A DNA stretch of 60,000 nt from Glandiceps talaboti (GCF_964340395.1 NC_135560.1:23764175-23824174); one strand, 5' to 3'; counted from the stretch's first letter, positions 45,951-57,304 are shown. Notes: generated from the sequence alone by a model not told the origin. A program made the numbers and translations.

Positions 45951-47522
45951 ATAGTTCAATCTGTATATAAAAAGTAAAACCAGGTAGTGTACAAAAACGT
46001 GAATACGTTACATCAAATGTCATGTCTCGGTGTTCTACATATGTCTTACTTACGATCTTGTATTTCGGTACCCTGGGGCATCAAAGATAGTAATGGGATT
46101 GTGAATTGGTCAATATCTGAATCATGGAAGACTCAACATAAATGTTAAATGTTTTTGAAGCGCAAGCGACCTTCTAACAATCTACATCGTGAGTGATGAA
46201 CTAGGACGATACGTATAGGTACACATTACATGTATACCTTTCCTCTCAAAAAATCAAATGGACCATACGCTGTGATGACTAGTGACCATGTCTTGATATG
46301 TCATTGCTAATTATGTTGTCATATATTCTAAAACTATTATTCTAAAAGTTATTCGGATATTCGTGTAGATAAGGTTAGCTCAGATTATCGAAGATCGAGT
46401 TGGTTGATCCAGGTTAGTTCAGATTAATGAAGTTCTTTGTTGATTGAGATTAGTGCATATTAGTGAAGTACTTGGTTGATTAAGGTTAGTTAAGATTAGT
46501 AAAGTCCTTAGTTGATTAAAATTAGTTTTGAAAAACAACGTTTTGTTTTGGCTTATTGAAGAGAACAGCAATTTCTACTGCCGAAATAATACTTAAAACC
46601 AAAATCAGTTCCTGTACTATCTCCTACATCTAAAAAAGTGTGTCATTCTTTTACATGCATACATTATATAATCATTGTGGAAAATTGAATGTATTGACTA
46701 ATTTCAATTAAATCATAAAATAATGTATTACTTTATATCCCCACTGTTACACTGATTATCTATACCTTGAAGTTAAATATGACTAGCATTTCCATGTGCA
46801 GGTAGCATGGGGTAGTGGAAGTAGCATGGGATAGAGGAAGTAGCATGGGGTAGTGGAAGTTTGCTTTTAAAATTAACGGAAATCTATCTTCTTGGATTTA
46901 GAGATGAACAGATCCATACTCTACTAGCACGCTAACTTTAGTTATCATCCCGAGGCTATACGTTAACTGAACAGGAAAAGACCAAATGGGGAAGGTTTGT
47001 ACGAGTCTGAACCACATGACAGAGTTGAGTTGTAAACGTCAATAAACATCTTCTAATTAAAGTTATGTGTCACTGCCTACATTGGATCTATTGGCCTGTC
47101 AATCAAGGCCATGTATATTCTATTTCTTTAAGGATGAATATCTTTTTTATGAACACATATTTACATTTAATCTTGTACCACCGTCTTGTAATTAATTTCC
47201 AACATTTGTGATAATGTCTACGTTTATTGAATAGTTACCATCTTTTAAATAAGATACTGACACGTGTCAACACTTAGTGCCTAGTTAATTGATATTACCA
47301 ACATCTGCAGTAATTACAATTTACACATTACACGTATCCTGCTTGTCACTTTCTTAAAAACGTGCTGCATTTATAACCAGGATTCATGTAAACTGCATCA
47401 TCGTTGTACCCATACAATATGCCAACATTTTGAAGTTACTCAACATATTACTGTTGATGCCCCTGGAATGTCGACCCGACTCTATTCTGCTCTACATATA
47501 TTTGAATTTAACTTCCCAAGGA
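45951..47522. other. No gene recognised; short diverged repeats
   Basis: About four diverged copies of a 38-39-bp unit with GGTTAGTT(C/A)AGATTA and TTGGTTGAT (46370-46530), and three copies of GTAGCATGGGGTAGTGGAA (46801-46860). Confidence 0.5.
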
Positions 47523-47523
47523 A

Positions 47524-47612
47524 ATGTATGTATGTATGTATGTATGTATGTATGTATGTATGTATGTATGTATGTATGTATGTATGTATGTATGTATGTA
47601 TGTATGTATGTA

Positions 47613-47677
<65 letters not shown>

Positions 47678-47728
47678 ATGTATGTATGTATGTATGTATG
47701 TATGTATGTATGTATGTATGTATGTATG
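47524..47728. repeat. Compound (TATG)n-(TG)n-(TATG)n microsatellite
   Basis: Two TATG blocks flank a pure TG block (47617-47660). The Met-Tyr-Val-Cys frames are artefacts. It abuts the Gypsy remnant on its right. Confidence 0.97.
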
Positions 47729-47789
47729 CCTACTCGTTGTCAACGTTAAATATTGACGAGAATTGCAATCTAAGTCCTTCACAAATCCA

Positions 47790-48960
47790 GTCGTTGAATT
47801 AAGTCATTTTGAAGAATTACAAATCTTTTGTTGGTCAAATCACCCCGTGCACCCAGTCAGAAAGGCTACATTACAGCAAGAAGTTCAAAAATTATTAGAA
47901 AATGACGTAATAGAGAGAACCACATCGCCATCATTCGCCATGTTAATCTCAAATTTGTTTTAGTAGCGAAACCCAATAGTAAAATTCGTTTCACTTGTGA
48001 TTTTCTTCGCCTGAATCAATACGATGAATTAAATTCATTTTCGTTGTCACGTGTCCACGATTGCCTCGACGAAAAGCAGGCCGTAATAATTCACGACTGT
48101 AGATCTACAAGAAAATTTGCATCAATTACTTATTCATCCAGACGATAGATATTTCTTAGCCTTCAAGACGCCAGATGACGACTGTAGCTATAAGAGAGTA
48201 CCGTTGGGATTTAACAATTCTACAGCGGCCCCCCTTTCAAAAAACAATTGATGAGTTATTCAAAGACGTCCATTGGAAAAACATTTGCACAACCTGTATT
48301 TAGGTAAATCCATTCGTCTCACTTCGATTCACACGTCAGTCACATCGACAACGAGGTATACCTGCATGGTTCTACATACTCCAGCCGAGTCTAGACTACA
48401 ACTCAAACCAGAGAGAAAAAGATAAATATACATCTCATGCTCTCACTCCACAAATAATTTCGCCCGATCCAGAAAAAGTTGACGCCATTACCTCGCTTCC
48501 TATACGCTCAGATCACTTAAAGTGATCTGAGCTATACCTAAAAACGTTAAAGAGGTTAAGAGTAACTTAGGGATGGCTCCTATACGTACCGTAAAGGGTT
48601 TTTGCTGTCATCGCAGCGCCATTATACAAGCTCACTAATAATCACCTGATATTGTATGGACCTCTAAATGCGATGATTTAAATGTTTAATAAATTGAAGG
48701 AAGTCTTTACTTCAGATCCAACAGTTGCCTATTCTGATTTTTCTCTTACTTTTGAAATAAATACTGGTGCTTCTACAACATTCATCGCTTTCCTAATTGA
48801 ACATAACATAAGGACGATGTTTCACGGATTACAATGTGTGTTGGGAGCAACGAGTTGCTCGTTGTGTATTAGTCTTTAATACAGGCTTATAACTTTTAGA
48901 TGATTTATAAGGCAGGTAAATTAAATGTTCAACCTGATTGTTTGAGCCGAAGAAGACGGA
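47790..48960 (+). mobile_element. Decayed Ty3/Gypsy retrotransposon, pol (RT-RNase H) remnant
   Basis: Plus-strand fragments in shifting frames keep the order of Gypsy pol. The N-terminal RT block at 47835-47945 has KLLENDVIERTTSPSFA. A block at 47963-48075 has VAKPNSKIRFTCDF. A block at 48110-48235 has the LAFKTP...YKRVPLGFNNSTA pattern, corresponding to TAF-T...PFGL-NAPA. At 48682-48800 is the start of RNase H (KEVFTSDPTVAYSDFSLTFE). At 48902-48946 is the closing motif KAGKLNVQPDCLSR. The catalytic YxDD part falls in a deletion, and several frameshifts and stops break the frame. No LTRs found. The same strand stays mostly open to about 49290, perhaps part of the downstream linker. Confidence 0.82.
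48506..48532. other. Perfect 13-bp-arm palindrome inside the Gypsy remnant
   Basis: GCTCAGATCACTT and its exact reverse complement are separated by a single A. It sits between the RT and RNase H fragments, where the catalytic part of the RT is missing. Confidence 0.85.
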
Positions 48961-49855
48961 AGACTTTGTACCAAAGACGGAGGTAAGCATTCAAACGACA
49001 ATGTATCCGTACCACGACCTCCTCAAATGAATGCTACGGTTCAACCATCTGTATTTACTGACGAGATTAATAGAGATGACATTAATACTTAGCTAACTGC
49101 TACACATTCTATTATTTCAGGTGATGACACAATCTGCATTGAAGCTCTGCAGACTATGAGAATTCACAACGATTCGGAAATAAGGATGAATGCATATTTG
49201 ATTCTCTATCTGTTCAACGATCAAAGAAAAAGAGTGCAAAGTCAAACCCCTACAAATATATATATATGCTGTTTACCTACTAGAATGTAATGTTATTTCC
49301 GCGTCTTTGTCCATTTTCAGCTGTCTGTGTGTGTGTACAAAACTTCGTTTGAATTGAACTAACTATTAATGCGAAATGCCTAATTACTTTTTAAAAAAAT
49401 TTCATTGATATGTAAATATATCTAATTAACCTTAATGGATTTCTTCCGAAATCTAACCAGTTCTCGTTATTAACCCTAAACATATGCGGACAAAATTCTA
49501 TTTTAACTGTGTATGCCTTATTAGATAAAATGATAACACATACGTCATACAGCCACAGACACACAAACAGACAGACACACATACATGCACACCCCCTTTA
49601 CATAACCTTACGGGAAGTGAAAACAAAAACATTATGAAAAAAGCATCATGAAATCAGAAATAACCCTAACCCTAACGTAGTAGGGGTGTCAATTCTTTGT
49701 TTGAATAATTGACATGTATAGATAGAGTGAAATATTGAAAACATATATCGCATACACTTTGACCTTCAGATGACCCCGATGTTGATCACTAGACTACAGG
49801 GAAGGAGGCATTCGGAGAAAACTACTATGAGTCAACCGTGCGAAGCCTGTAAAGT

Positions 49856-49887
<32 letters not shown>

Positions 49888-50805
49888 TTACCTTTCCTTT
49901 GACCCCATTTGGATAATTGTTTGTAAATGAGTTTACGTCTTTTAGTTGATACTTGTACTCCCTATCCTATCCTAGCCTAGCTTAATTGTTTAAGTCCCTT
50001 ACCGTTTCCTCTCATTGCGGCATTTCATTTCCTTCTTCCGTTTACCACCCTAGGCAGTTTTAATCCTCTATATGATGTTGTTTACTACTACTTCTGTTTT
50101 GCATCTACTACCAAACCTAAGGTAGTTCAGAGTTTCCAGTAGGCGGCACGATGTTTTTATGTCTCATAGAACGTATAATTATACCAATTACACAAATAAC
50201 AGATACAGAAACAGAGTGGGTACATATCAAATTTAATATTTTATCTCAATCTGAAAAAAAGAAGCAGTTTTGTGTTTGAATCTTCCTTGTGTCATTCCGA
50301 CAGTGATTTTTATTTGTGTTCACAGTGAGATAGATTGTATCATTTTACATATGTGAACTGTGTTTTGTTTGTGTAATTCACAACAAGAAAACGTTGCATG
50401 AGAAGTAAAAAAAACCATCTTGCTATCTAATTGAAACTCTAGATAACTTAATTTTGGTAGTAACTCAGTCGTATCTTTACTCATGTCATGACTCATCAGG
50501 TAGATTCATCGCTAACACTCTATACACATATACTCTTTGAGATCCTTACTACACAATGTGAAAGACAATCGTAGCCTTGGAAATCTTTCAGTGACCTTGA
50601 TATTCCCGTTTCTTGGCAGAGAGAGACTACCTACTCACACAAACCAAACCCTGTTTATCATTACCACACAGATGCTCCAAAATTAATACCTTGTAAAAAG
50701 TTGTACTTGAAAGTAAAGCTCTAAAGGTCTACTCAGTTCCTGCTATTCTCATAAGGAAGATGTCTATGACGTTTCATTAGAAATACTGTGTCCACAGTCA
50801 GAGCG
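48961..50805. other. No gene recognised
   Basis: Contains an AC microsatellite (49860-49887). The frame 49121-49290 follows an acceptor-like TTATTTCAG and reads ALQTMRIHNDSEIRMNAYLI; it is open on from the Gypsy remnant, so I treat it as element-derived. Confidence 0.4.
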
Positions 50806-50807
50806 AC

Positions 50808-50808
<1 letters not shown>

Positions 50809-50894
<86 letters not shown>

Positions 50895-50905
50895 TATATA
50901 TATAT

Positions 50906-50944
<39 letters not shown>
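50809..50944. repeat. (AT)n / (GATA)n compound microsatellite
   Basis: AT tracts at 50812-50907 broken twice by TGAA, then nine GATA units (50908-50944). Open frames over it are artefacts. Confidence 0.97.
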
Positions 50945-52670
50945 CAGACAAACAAACAGAGCTATAACATATTCTTCCCTTATGGAAGGTTAAAGTGTAC
51001 ACATTGTAAGGGAAGAGGGAAAGCTCAGTACAGCAATCAGCAAATACAGTGTAAGATTGATACTGCGGTCGCAATCTACTGTAGCCGTGGATGAAGTGAA
51101 AGTTAACGTTGATGTGTTCTAGATACATCCTGGTTTTGAATGATCGTGAAGACTGTGTAAGTTTACAATATACATTGTAACTGGGGGCTAGATCTACCAT
51201 GACAACGGATCACAGACTGACACGTATCATGAATACCGAGACATAGCTCATGAAACGGAAAGTAGACGACATAAAATCATCGTCGTTTGAAGTAATGGGA
51301 TTGAGGCTGTGGGCTGTTTCGTAATGATATGCCAATCTTTTTGATTCCAACTGTCACGATGCGATATACCGCACACACACATTCTCAAGGCCGACTTTTA
51401 TCAATCTGAGGTAATGTTGAAAGACCCGTTCTATACATGTATAGATATATTTACTATTTGTGTACGGTACGACCTCGTGATATTTGACTCAGCACAACGC
51501 AAATACTATCCCATTTCGAGTGAATATTGCAAATAAAAAGCTACCCTTAGTGTTGTCACGCATGTCAATAGATACAGTATTTTACAGGCATGAAAACAGT
51601 CTTAAGTGTTTGAAAAAAGTGATAGACGATGAAACGTATAAGCAGTTTGAATTAACGATGGACGATGATTTGCGGTGAAAATATGACCTAGGAACATACA
51701 CTAACCCAACCTTGTGGTATATTCAGAATAAGCCATCTTGATGCATAATAATAGTCTGGGTGAAAAAAAGTTATCTCTGGAATTGTGCTTTAGCGTATGG
51801 ATCTTGTCACACACAATAATTTCAAGTTGCATCTCCTTGTATCCTCAATTACCAATTTGATTTTGACGAGACAAACTCCTGGGATTGCGTAAGCATCAAA
51901 ATCATTCAGGTGTAAGGTCAAAGGTTGATCTGCGACTCGACAGCCAGTAAATAGAATGTGAAATAATCACAGAATCTCGTTCAGACATTCAAAACCTGAA
52001 AACATTTCAGTCCTTGAAAACCCGGATGAAAACCTTCAAGGACATTTAGAAGCTGTGATCATGGTAAACACTCAATGTTCCGACTTGGGTTACTGGATGA
52101 TTATCTTGTCATCAAAGAGTAATGAGGTATGCCTCTTCTGAAAGACATGGACGATCTGTCAGAAAACGTAGACGGCATCGCTAGATCCCGTCTTATTAAC
52201 AAAGGGTAGCATTTATATATTGTACAAAAAGGTTTCATATGTCATGAGTCACACACCCGGAAATGAAAAGTTTGTGTGGAATCAACATCGATGAGTAGTT
52301 TCATAGAACTTTATTACAAGTAAGATCAGTGATACTTTTGTAAAAAGTACTTGTTCCAAGTCAACAGCGGATTGAAGCATGATCAACATAACATCTGATC
52401 GGAGTAAACCTATTGTTCCTATTTTACGGCATTTCCAAATTACTGCACTAGGCTATTTCACCTTTTGACCCATGGGACAAACATAGAACAATATTTTGCA
52501 ACTCGTATTCGACATTGAGATTTTAACAAGGTCCATTGTTGTCCATAATCTAACCTTTAAAGTGGAAATTGGGGTATTTATTTTGGATTTGTAATTAAAT
52601 GAATAACTTTAGCATGTTTGTCTACGTGAAAAATGTAGTCGAAGTCGAGTTTATACTTTTTTATTATTGT
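50945..52670. other. No confirmed gene; two protein-like stretches
   Basis: Plus strand 51493-51678 follows an acceptor-like TTGACTCAG and reads RHENSLKCLKKVIDDETYKQ before a TGA. Plus strand 52012-52124 reads LENPDENLQGHLEAVIM after ACATTTCAG. At 52129-52206 an ATG frame reads KDMDDLSENVDGIARSRLIN. They are in unrelated frames and I recognise no family. Confidence 0.25.
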
Positions 52671-52677
52671 ATATAAC

Positions 52678-52864
52678 GAAGTGATTTGTAAACAAACTGG
52701 GGAAACACAAGTAATCACTACGTCATGTCCGGTCTGTGCATGAGTCTGTCCCTTCTCCAAACAACACCGTGCATAAATAGTTTGATTACTTCTATTTACT
52801 TGTGATTTTTTTATGTATGATTACTTTTGTTCACCCAGTTTGCCGTTTGTTTACAAATCACTTC
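52678..52864. mobile_element. Palindromic element with 20-bp perfect terminal inverted repeats
   Basis: The ends are GAAGTGATTTGTAAACAAAC (52678-52697) and its exact reverse complement (52845-52864). Complementarity continues inwards imperfectly (CTGGGG.AACACAAGTAATCA against its partner, after a 7-bp insertion). No target-site duplication and no second copy seen. Likely a small foldback transposon or a local inverted duplication. Confidence 0.6.
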
Positions 52865-53710
52865 CTGTACGTACCACAAACTGTTTCCACAATTTTTGTC
52901 TTTAGTTTTGTTTTGCAAAATAATGAATTACAAACATGAACTTGGTCTAAGATGTTTAACATTTTTTTTAAAGTAGGAAGCATAGTAACCTGTTTTAATT
53001 AACCTAAAATGATAATCACCCATTTCTCATTTGCATAGCCACTTAATCGCCTACGTTTGAACACAAATGTGCCCAAGAGTTCATTGTTCGGTGAGCCAAC
53101 ACTTCTGCATGTCTTTTCACTGAAGGTTTCCAACCAGCCTTACAGAAACCACTTTTAGGACCCAGATTGCACTATTAGCGTCATTTATTTGCATGTTGTC
53201 TACAAGGCTTTTCCCCCTATTATACTATCATGATACTTTGCAGGCAAGGTTAGAAAACGGATGGATGTTGAAACGGATACAGGAATAATAAGGATATTAC
53301 ATTATACATGTATGTGTTATCATATCAAATTGCAGCTCTAAATAATTCACCCTCCGGCTTTCCTATTACTGCCACTCTCATTTAATGTGGTGTACTCCTC
53401 TGAAATACGTTTTCTATTACTAAAAATACCGGTCAAATTTAAGCCATTTGTAAAACCAATATGGCCGCCGAATACTATGTTAACTCTATGCTAGAATAAT
53501 AGATAGTCGATTTCCTTGACAACAAGACTGTCACTGTCAACCTAATATTTCTCTTGGTACTTCGAAAGAACAGCAAGTTTTCAAATGGCAAAGTTTCGAG
53601 AGGTTTTAATAAGTTTGATTTTCAGACAAATTTATCCCCGAGGTGCATTTTACTAGCTGTAAGTAAGACATCAAGCATCCAAACATATAGCTAAACAAAT
53701 GTCCAATTAC
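52865..53710. other. Intergenic, nothing recognised
   Basis: No exon, RNA gene or repeat array recognised. Confidence 0.4.
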
Positions 53711-53713
53711 TTA

Positions 53714-53923
53714 TTAGGCCAAATAAATAAAGTTGTTTGGTTCTGGTTACCCGACGCGAAGTAGTTTTTCACGCCGACCTTAAACTTTTTGTCCAGGTAT
53801 TCGAGAAAAAGAATAATAAAATCGCGAAATATCGTAAGAAATAGTGGGTGCGGAAACTGATATCAACTTAAAAAGACAACATAAAATCATTCTTCCAATC
53901 TGTAATGGCCGTACACCTGATAC
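53714..53923 (+). mobile_element. AGGCC inverted-repeat element, copy B (interrupted)
   Basis: Begins TTAGGCCAAATAAATAAAGT, TTGTTTGGTTCTGGTTACCC, then CACGCCGACC, ATTCGAGAAAAA and TCTTCCAATCTGTAATGG. It stops at about 53923, where the LINE fragment begins. Same orientation as the reverse complement of copies A and C. Confidence 0.75.
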
Positions 53924-54500
53924 AATGGTTATGCCTATTTTAACTGACGGATTGGAAGTATGGGGATTTCAAAGATACGAAGAGCTTGAGAGAGTTCAAT
54001 ACTTAGCTTGTCGAACTTTCTTGGGAGTTTCGAGCAAATCACCAAATGTTGTAGTTTTAGGAGAATGTTGCCGTGTCCCAATATTTCTTTATACACCTAA
54101 ACTTTGTATTAAGTATTGGGCAAAAATTCTCAATATGCCATCTGCACGGTATCCAAGGAAATGTTACAATATGTTGTATTGTATTGAAGAATCTGATTTA
54201 AGATCTAGAAAAACTTGGGTCAGCGATGTCAAAAAGAACCTTTTATATTTATATGATCTTCAAAATGTTTGGGATAGCCAACCAATATAAATGAATTTGC
54301 AGATATTTTTGTCGAAAGATTCAAGAAATTTCTGTTTGAAGAATGGCACAGTGATATTTGTTCCATGGATAAACTGTATTTATATTGTAACTACAAACAA
54401 TCTTATGAACCAGAGCCATATATATATTTTTGCTGTTAAGATACCTGGTACATTTACTAAGTATACCATTAGTGTAGGATGGGGTAGAAACATTGGCTAA
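53924..54500 (+). mobile_element. LINE fragment, C-terminal ORF2 region
   Basis: Plus-strand frame from about 53924 to 54290 reads PILTDGLEVWGFQRYEELER, then ACRTFLGVSSKSPNVVVLGE and CIKYWAKIL. This is the LTYGSEVWG and LGVxKxTPNxxVxGELGRxPL arrangement that follows the reverse transcriptase in L2/CR1/RTE-like elements. After a frameshift near 54280 it continues as FVERFKKFLFEEWHSDI up to 54430. The 148-codon open frame starting at 53844 is therefore a chimera: its first 27 codons come from the inverted-repeat element. It is related to, but of another subfamily than, the copy at 29.3-30.4 kb. Confidence 0.8.
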
Positions 54501-54512
54501 AATTATATTAAT

Positions 54513-54768
54513 ACAATGGCCCTTCAACGTCTTCAACTCCCTGGGGAGCATACATTCCCTACAGCAAGTGAGCGAATAGGATTAATTTTGTCCTCTGTCA
54601 TACCAGGTCCCAAAAATATACAACTGGGTTGACTGGGGCACACTTGTGGTTCAAATCTTGACCACGGATACGAGTGTAGCCATTTAGAAACAAACGGCAG
54701 CGGCGAGGCTCGAACCGACAGGTTGTAGACTCCAAAGCGAGCACTCTAACCAGTACAATACCGATAAC
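54513..54768 (-). mobile_element. tRNA-derived SINE, 3'-truncated copy
   Basis: On the minus strand it has the same head as the copy at 26927, with B box GGTTCGAGCCT (54706-54716). The same body follows (TTGAACCAC, CAACCCAGTTGTATATTT and TATGCTCCCCAGGGAGTTGA). The GCGCT-box tail is missing. It directly follows the LINE fragment. Confidence 0.85.
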
Positions 54769-55524
54769 ACACATCACAAATGAACGTCTGATAGATGGGC
54801 TTTTCCTGTATGTTCTACAAAACAGGCACTATAATATTAATTATATAATTGGTATTTATATTCACTACATACAATGCGATACAATATAATTCGTTCAATC
54901 TTAACCTAGACAATTGAAACAATTCATTAAACGTCACAAAAAATGTGGCATTTATTTTCTACTATTTTTACATAAATTATGTATCCAGAAAAGTACACAC
55001 GATCAAAAACCTAGACACTGGAAATAAACTTCGCTGGTCGATAAAACTTAGAAATGCAGCCGAACTTTGTTGAATGAATATAAGGTATATGCAATCAATG
55101 TTATTTAATACTGTACCTTCAGAGGTTTGAACATTACTGTCCGATAGCTTACAGATACCATAAGGTGAATTCAGTTTCAAATCAAAGTATTCAATTCCAT
55201 TTATAGACAAATATAGCTACTTATGTTACGGCGAATGCAAGTGATGGCACTCTTCGTAGAAACAACTAGACTGCACGATTCATCTATTCATATTGGCTTC
55301 GCCTTCTTTGAAAGGAAGAAATAAAAAAAACTGAGTCTCACTAATCTCTGTTTGCAGTCTTCAAACTAGTGTATCAAATGATACAGTAATAGTTGCCTTT
55401 TGACTCGTTACAAGATATACAGAAAACAGAATAATTTGTATTGCATGTGCTGTTTTTTACTGATATTATGACGAATTAAATGCCGTGACATTACTGAAAT
55501 GTACGAACTTATTGATATCGACAT
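54769..55524. other. 3' flank of the receptor gene, nothing recognised
   Basis: Presumed 3' UTR and downstream region of the GPCR. No canonical AATAAA seen close to the stop on the minus strand. Confidence 0.4.
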
Positions 55525-56577
55525 TTATACATATGAGAACCCAATGTCGCTACTGGGGCCGATAATTGAAGTGCTTCTTCTCTCTCCTGTCGTGATAAAC
55601 TTGCGTTTTCTTTTAGACCCCCTAAGTTTCTTGAGAAAATCGGCTCCCATGAATGAGTAAATGATGGGATTGAGGCAACTGTTGATATATGTAAGGCAAA
55701 TCGATGCAAAACTCATCAAATTGAATGAATAGCTGGCTGCCAGCCTTGCCATAGTCATGGAAATAAAGTTAACGATGTAAAATGGCAACCAACAAATGAT
55801 AAAAGCCAAGACCACAGCAATCACGAGTGATGCTATCCGTCTTGTATTTGTTCTTATTTTCGGACAATTCTTCAGTCGGAATCGCCTTCTCAGGAGAATG
55901 AGGTTGAAGATATTCAAGTAGCATATGAATATACAGACAAGGGGTAGAACAAATCCACTGATGAACGCAAAGATGAAGAAGGCTACAGGGCCCGCACTTG
56001 ACGTACTGCCAGGCCAATCGATGATACATACTTCAGAAACGTTGCTGTACGGATAGACGGTAGCATACATCCACAGCGGTAACGAGCAGACAACAGACAG
56101 AATCCAAACACATCCAGTAATGATTCGTACACTGTACACTGTTCGATAAGCTTTGCATCGAATCGGGTAGACAATCGCCAGATAGCGATCAATACTCATC
56201 GCCGTTAGTAGAAATATACTAGTAAACTGATTCATGCCATCAAAACCGATAAAGATTTTGCAAGCCAGATATCCAAATGCCCACTTTCTTCGTGCGTACT
56301 GGTAAGCATAAAATGGCAGGGTGGCTAGAAACAGGATATCAGCGATAGCTAAATTGAAAAAGAATATATTTGGAATCGTCGGTCTTTTACCAGGACCGCA
56401 GCCCAAGACGAAAATAACAATTGAGTTACCAATAACACCAAAACAACAGATAATACCGAATGTTATAGGTATTATTGTGCTCCGGAACCAATTATCGTCA
56501 GGGATGTCGATTGTAAAATTAACATTGTCCACGATAGAATATGACGCACTGACCGTTGTCACTTCTCTCGATGGCAT
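55525..56577 (-). CDS. Rhodopsin-class neuropeptide GPCR (somatostatin / MCH / allatostatin-C receptor group)
   Basis: Intact single-exon receptor of 350 residues. N-glycosylation site NFT at 20. TM1 GN at 50-51. TM2 NLAIAD with D80 (2.50). The C106-C184 pair gives the disulphide to loop 2. TM3 carries D113 (position 3.32), the acidic residue that pairs with the basic ligand residue in somatostatin, opioid and MCH receptors. QFTSIFLLTAMSIDRYLAIV with DRY is at 117-136. W158 (4.50), P212 (5.50), CWLP at 262-265, NSCLNPIIY at 299-307. The C tail ends SYV, a class I PDZ-ligand pattern. The pattern LTAM-IDRYLA and NSCLNP is closest to MCH receptors in my memory, with somatostatin and allatostatin-C receptors next. 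Signalling is expected through Gi/o. The start is the ATG at 56577; an upstream GTG frame to 56646 begins right after a TGA and is 5' UTR. Confidence 0.9.
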   Translation of the reverse strand: MPSREVTTVSASYSIVDNVNFTIDIPDDNWFRSTIIPITFGIICCFGVIGNSIVIFVLGCGPGKRPTIPNIFFFNLAIADILFLATLPFYAYQYARRKWAFGYLACKIFIGFDGMNQFTSIFLLTAMSIDRYLAIVYPIRCKAYRTVYSVRIITGCVWILSVVCSLPLWMYATVYPYSNVSEVCIIDWPGSTSSAGPVAFFIFAFISGFVLPLVCIFICYLNIFNLILLRRRFRLKNCPKIRTNTRRIASLVIAVVLAFIICWLPFYIVNFISMTMARLAASYSFNLMSFASICLTYINSCLNPIIYSFMGADFLKKLRGSKRKRKFITTGERRSTSIIGPSSDIGFSYV

Positions 56578-56955
56578 CGTTTTCCGGAACAGTAACTTTG
56601 AACTTGTGCAATCAAGGAAATAAACAGCAACTTGGAAATAGTTCACTCAACGTAAGTCAAATATAAGCATAGTTATCGATATGGCAATAACAGCGATACT
56701 TGAACGGCAGTTACAGCTACGCTACTCTCTGTGTGTAAACTGAAGTCTTCTAGTCCGAGGCAGGGTTTTGTATCGTACATGGTCACGTGATAATACTATT
56801 AAATCTCGTCGATGTCAAACCATGACGACTGGAGTTTTGTATAGTAGCTTCATGGGTAAGGAATATTATTTAACAACGGATTTATTGTATATTTATAAAA
56901 TATTACTAATGTGTAATAGACAATTGCATACAATAGGATTACATTAAACGGTGCA
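56578..56955 (-). promoter_or_regulatory. Putative 5' UTR / promoter of the GPCR
   Basis: The minus-strand ATG context is AACGATGC (A at -3). An in-frame TGA lies at 56649-56647. A GTCACGTGA box, CACGTG core, lies at 56782-56790. No TATA box at a defined spacing; start site not visible. Confidence 0.4.
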
Positions 56956-57304
56956 TTACAACGAAATAGATGGGGTAGGTAGATTTTTTATTTTTATTTT
57001 ATTATATATTTTTTCTGTGTGAGTGTCTCGTTCAGGTTTTCCATTGTTTTCCAAATAGCCTCTGTGTTGTTTATTTCTTCCTATCTGATGTACAGCCATT
57101 ACAGATTGGAAGAGCAGTTTTATATTGTCTTTTTAAGTTGATGCCAGTTTCCACATCCACTATTTCTCGTGAGACTTCACAGTTTTTTTGTGATTTTATT
57201 ATTTTCTCTCTCTCGAATACGTAAAAACAGTTTAGGGTCGGCAGTGAAAAAGTAGGTGGGGTCGGGTAACCGGAACCATACAATTATTTTTTTGGCCTAA
57301 TAAG
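56955..57304 (-). mobile_element. AGGCC inverted-repeat element, copy C
   Basis: From GGGGTAGGTAGATTTTTT through TGTGTGAGTGTCTCG, ATTGGAAGAGCAG and TTTAGGGTCGGC to TCGGGTAACCGGAACCATAC and TTTTTTGGCCTAATAAG. Its right terminus is complete and the left terminus lacks the AGGCC end. About 80% identical to copies A and B by eye. Confidence 0.75.

Noticed and set aside
49121-49290. Possible exon of a large lipid transfer protein (ALQTMRIHNDSEIRMNAYLI)
   Set aside because: The frame is continuous with the Gypsy remnant upstream apart from one stop, there is no good donor, and no neighbouring lipid-transfer exons were found.
50733-51200. 155-codon minus-strand frame rich in Ile/Tyr/Ser
   Set aside because: Half of it is an AT/GATA microsatellite; the rest has no recognisable domain.
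56578-56646. GPCR N-terminal extension starting at GTG
   Set aside because: GTG is not a normal start in animals and lies directly after an in-frame TGA. The first ATG at 56577 has a good context and gives a normal-length N terminus.
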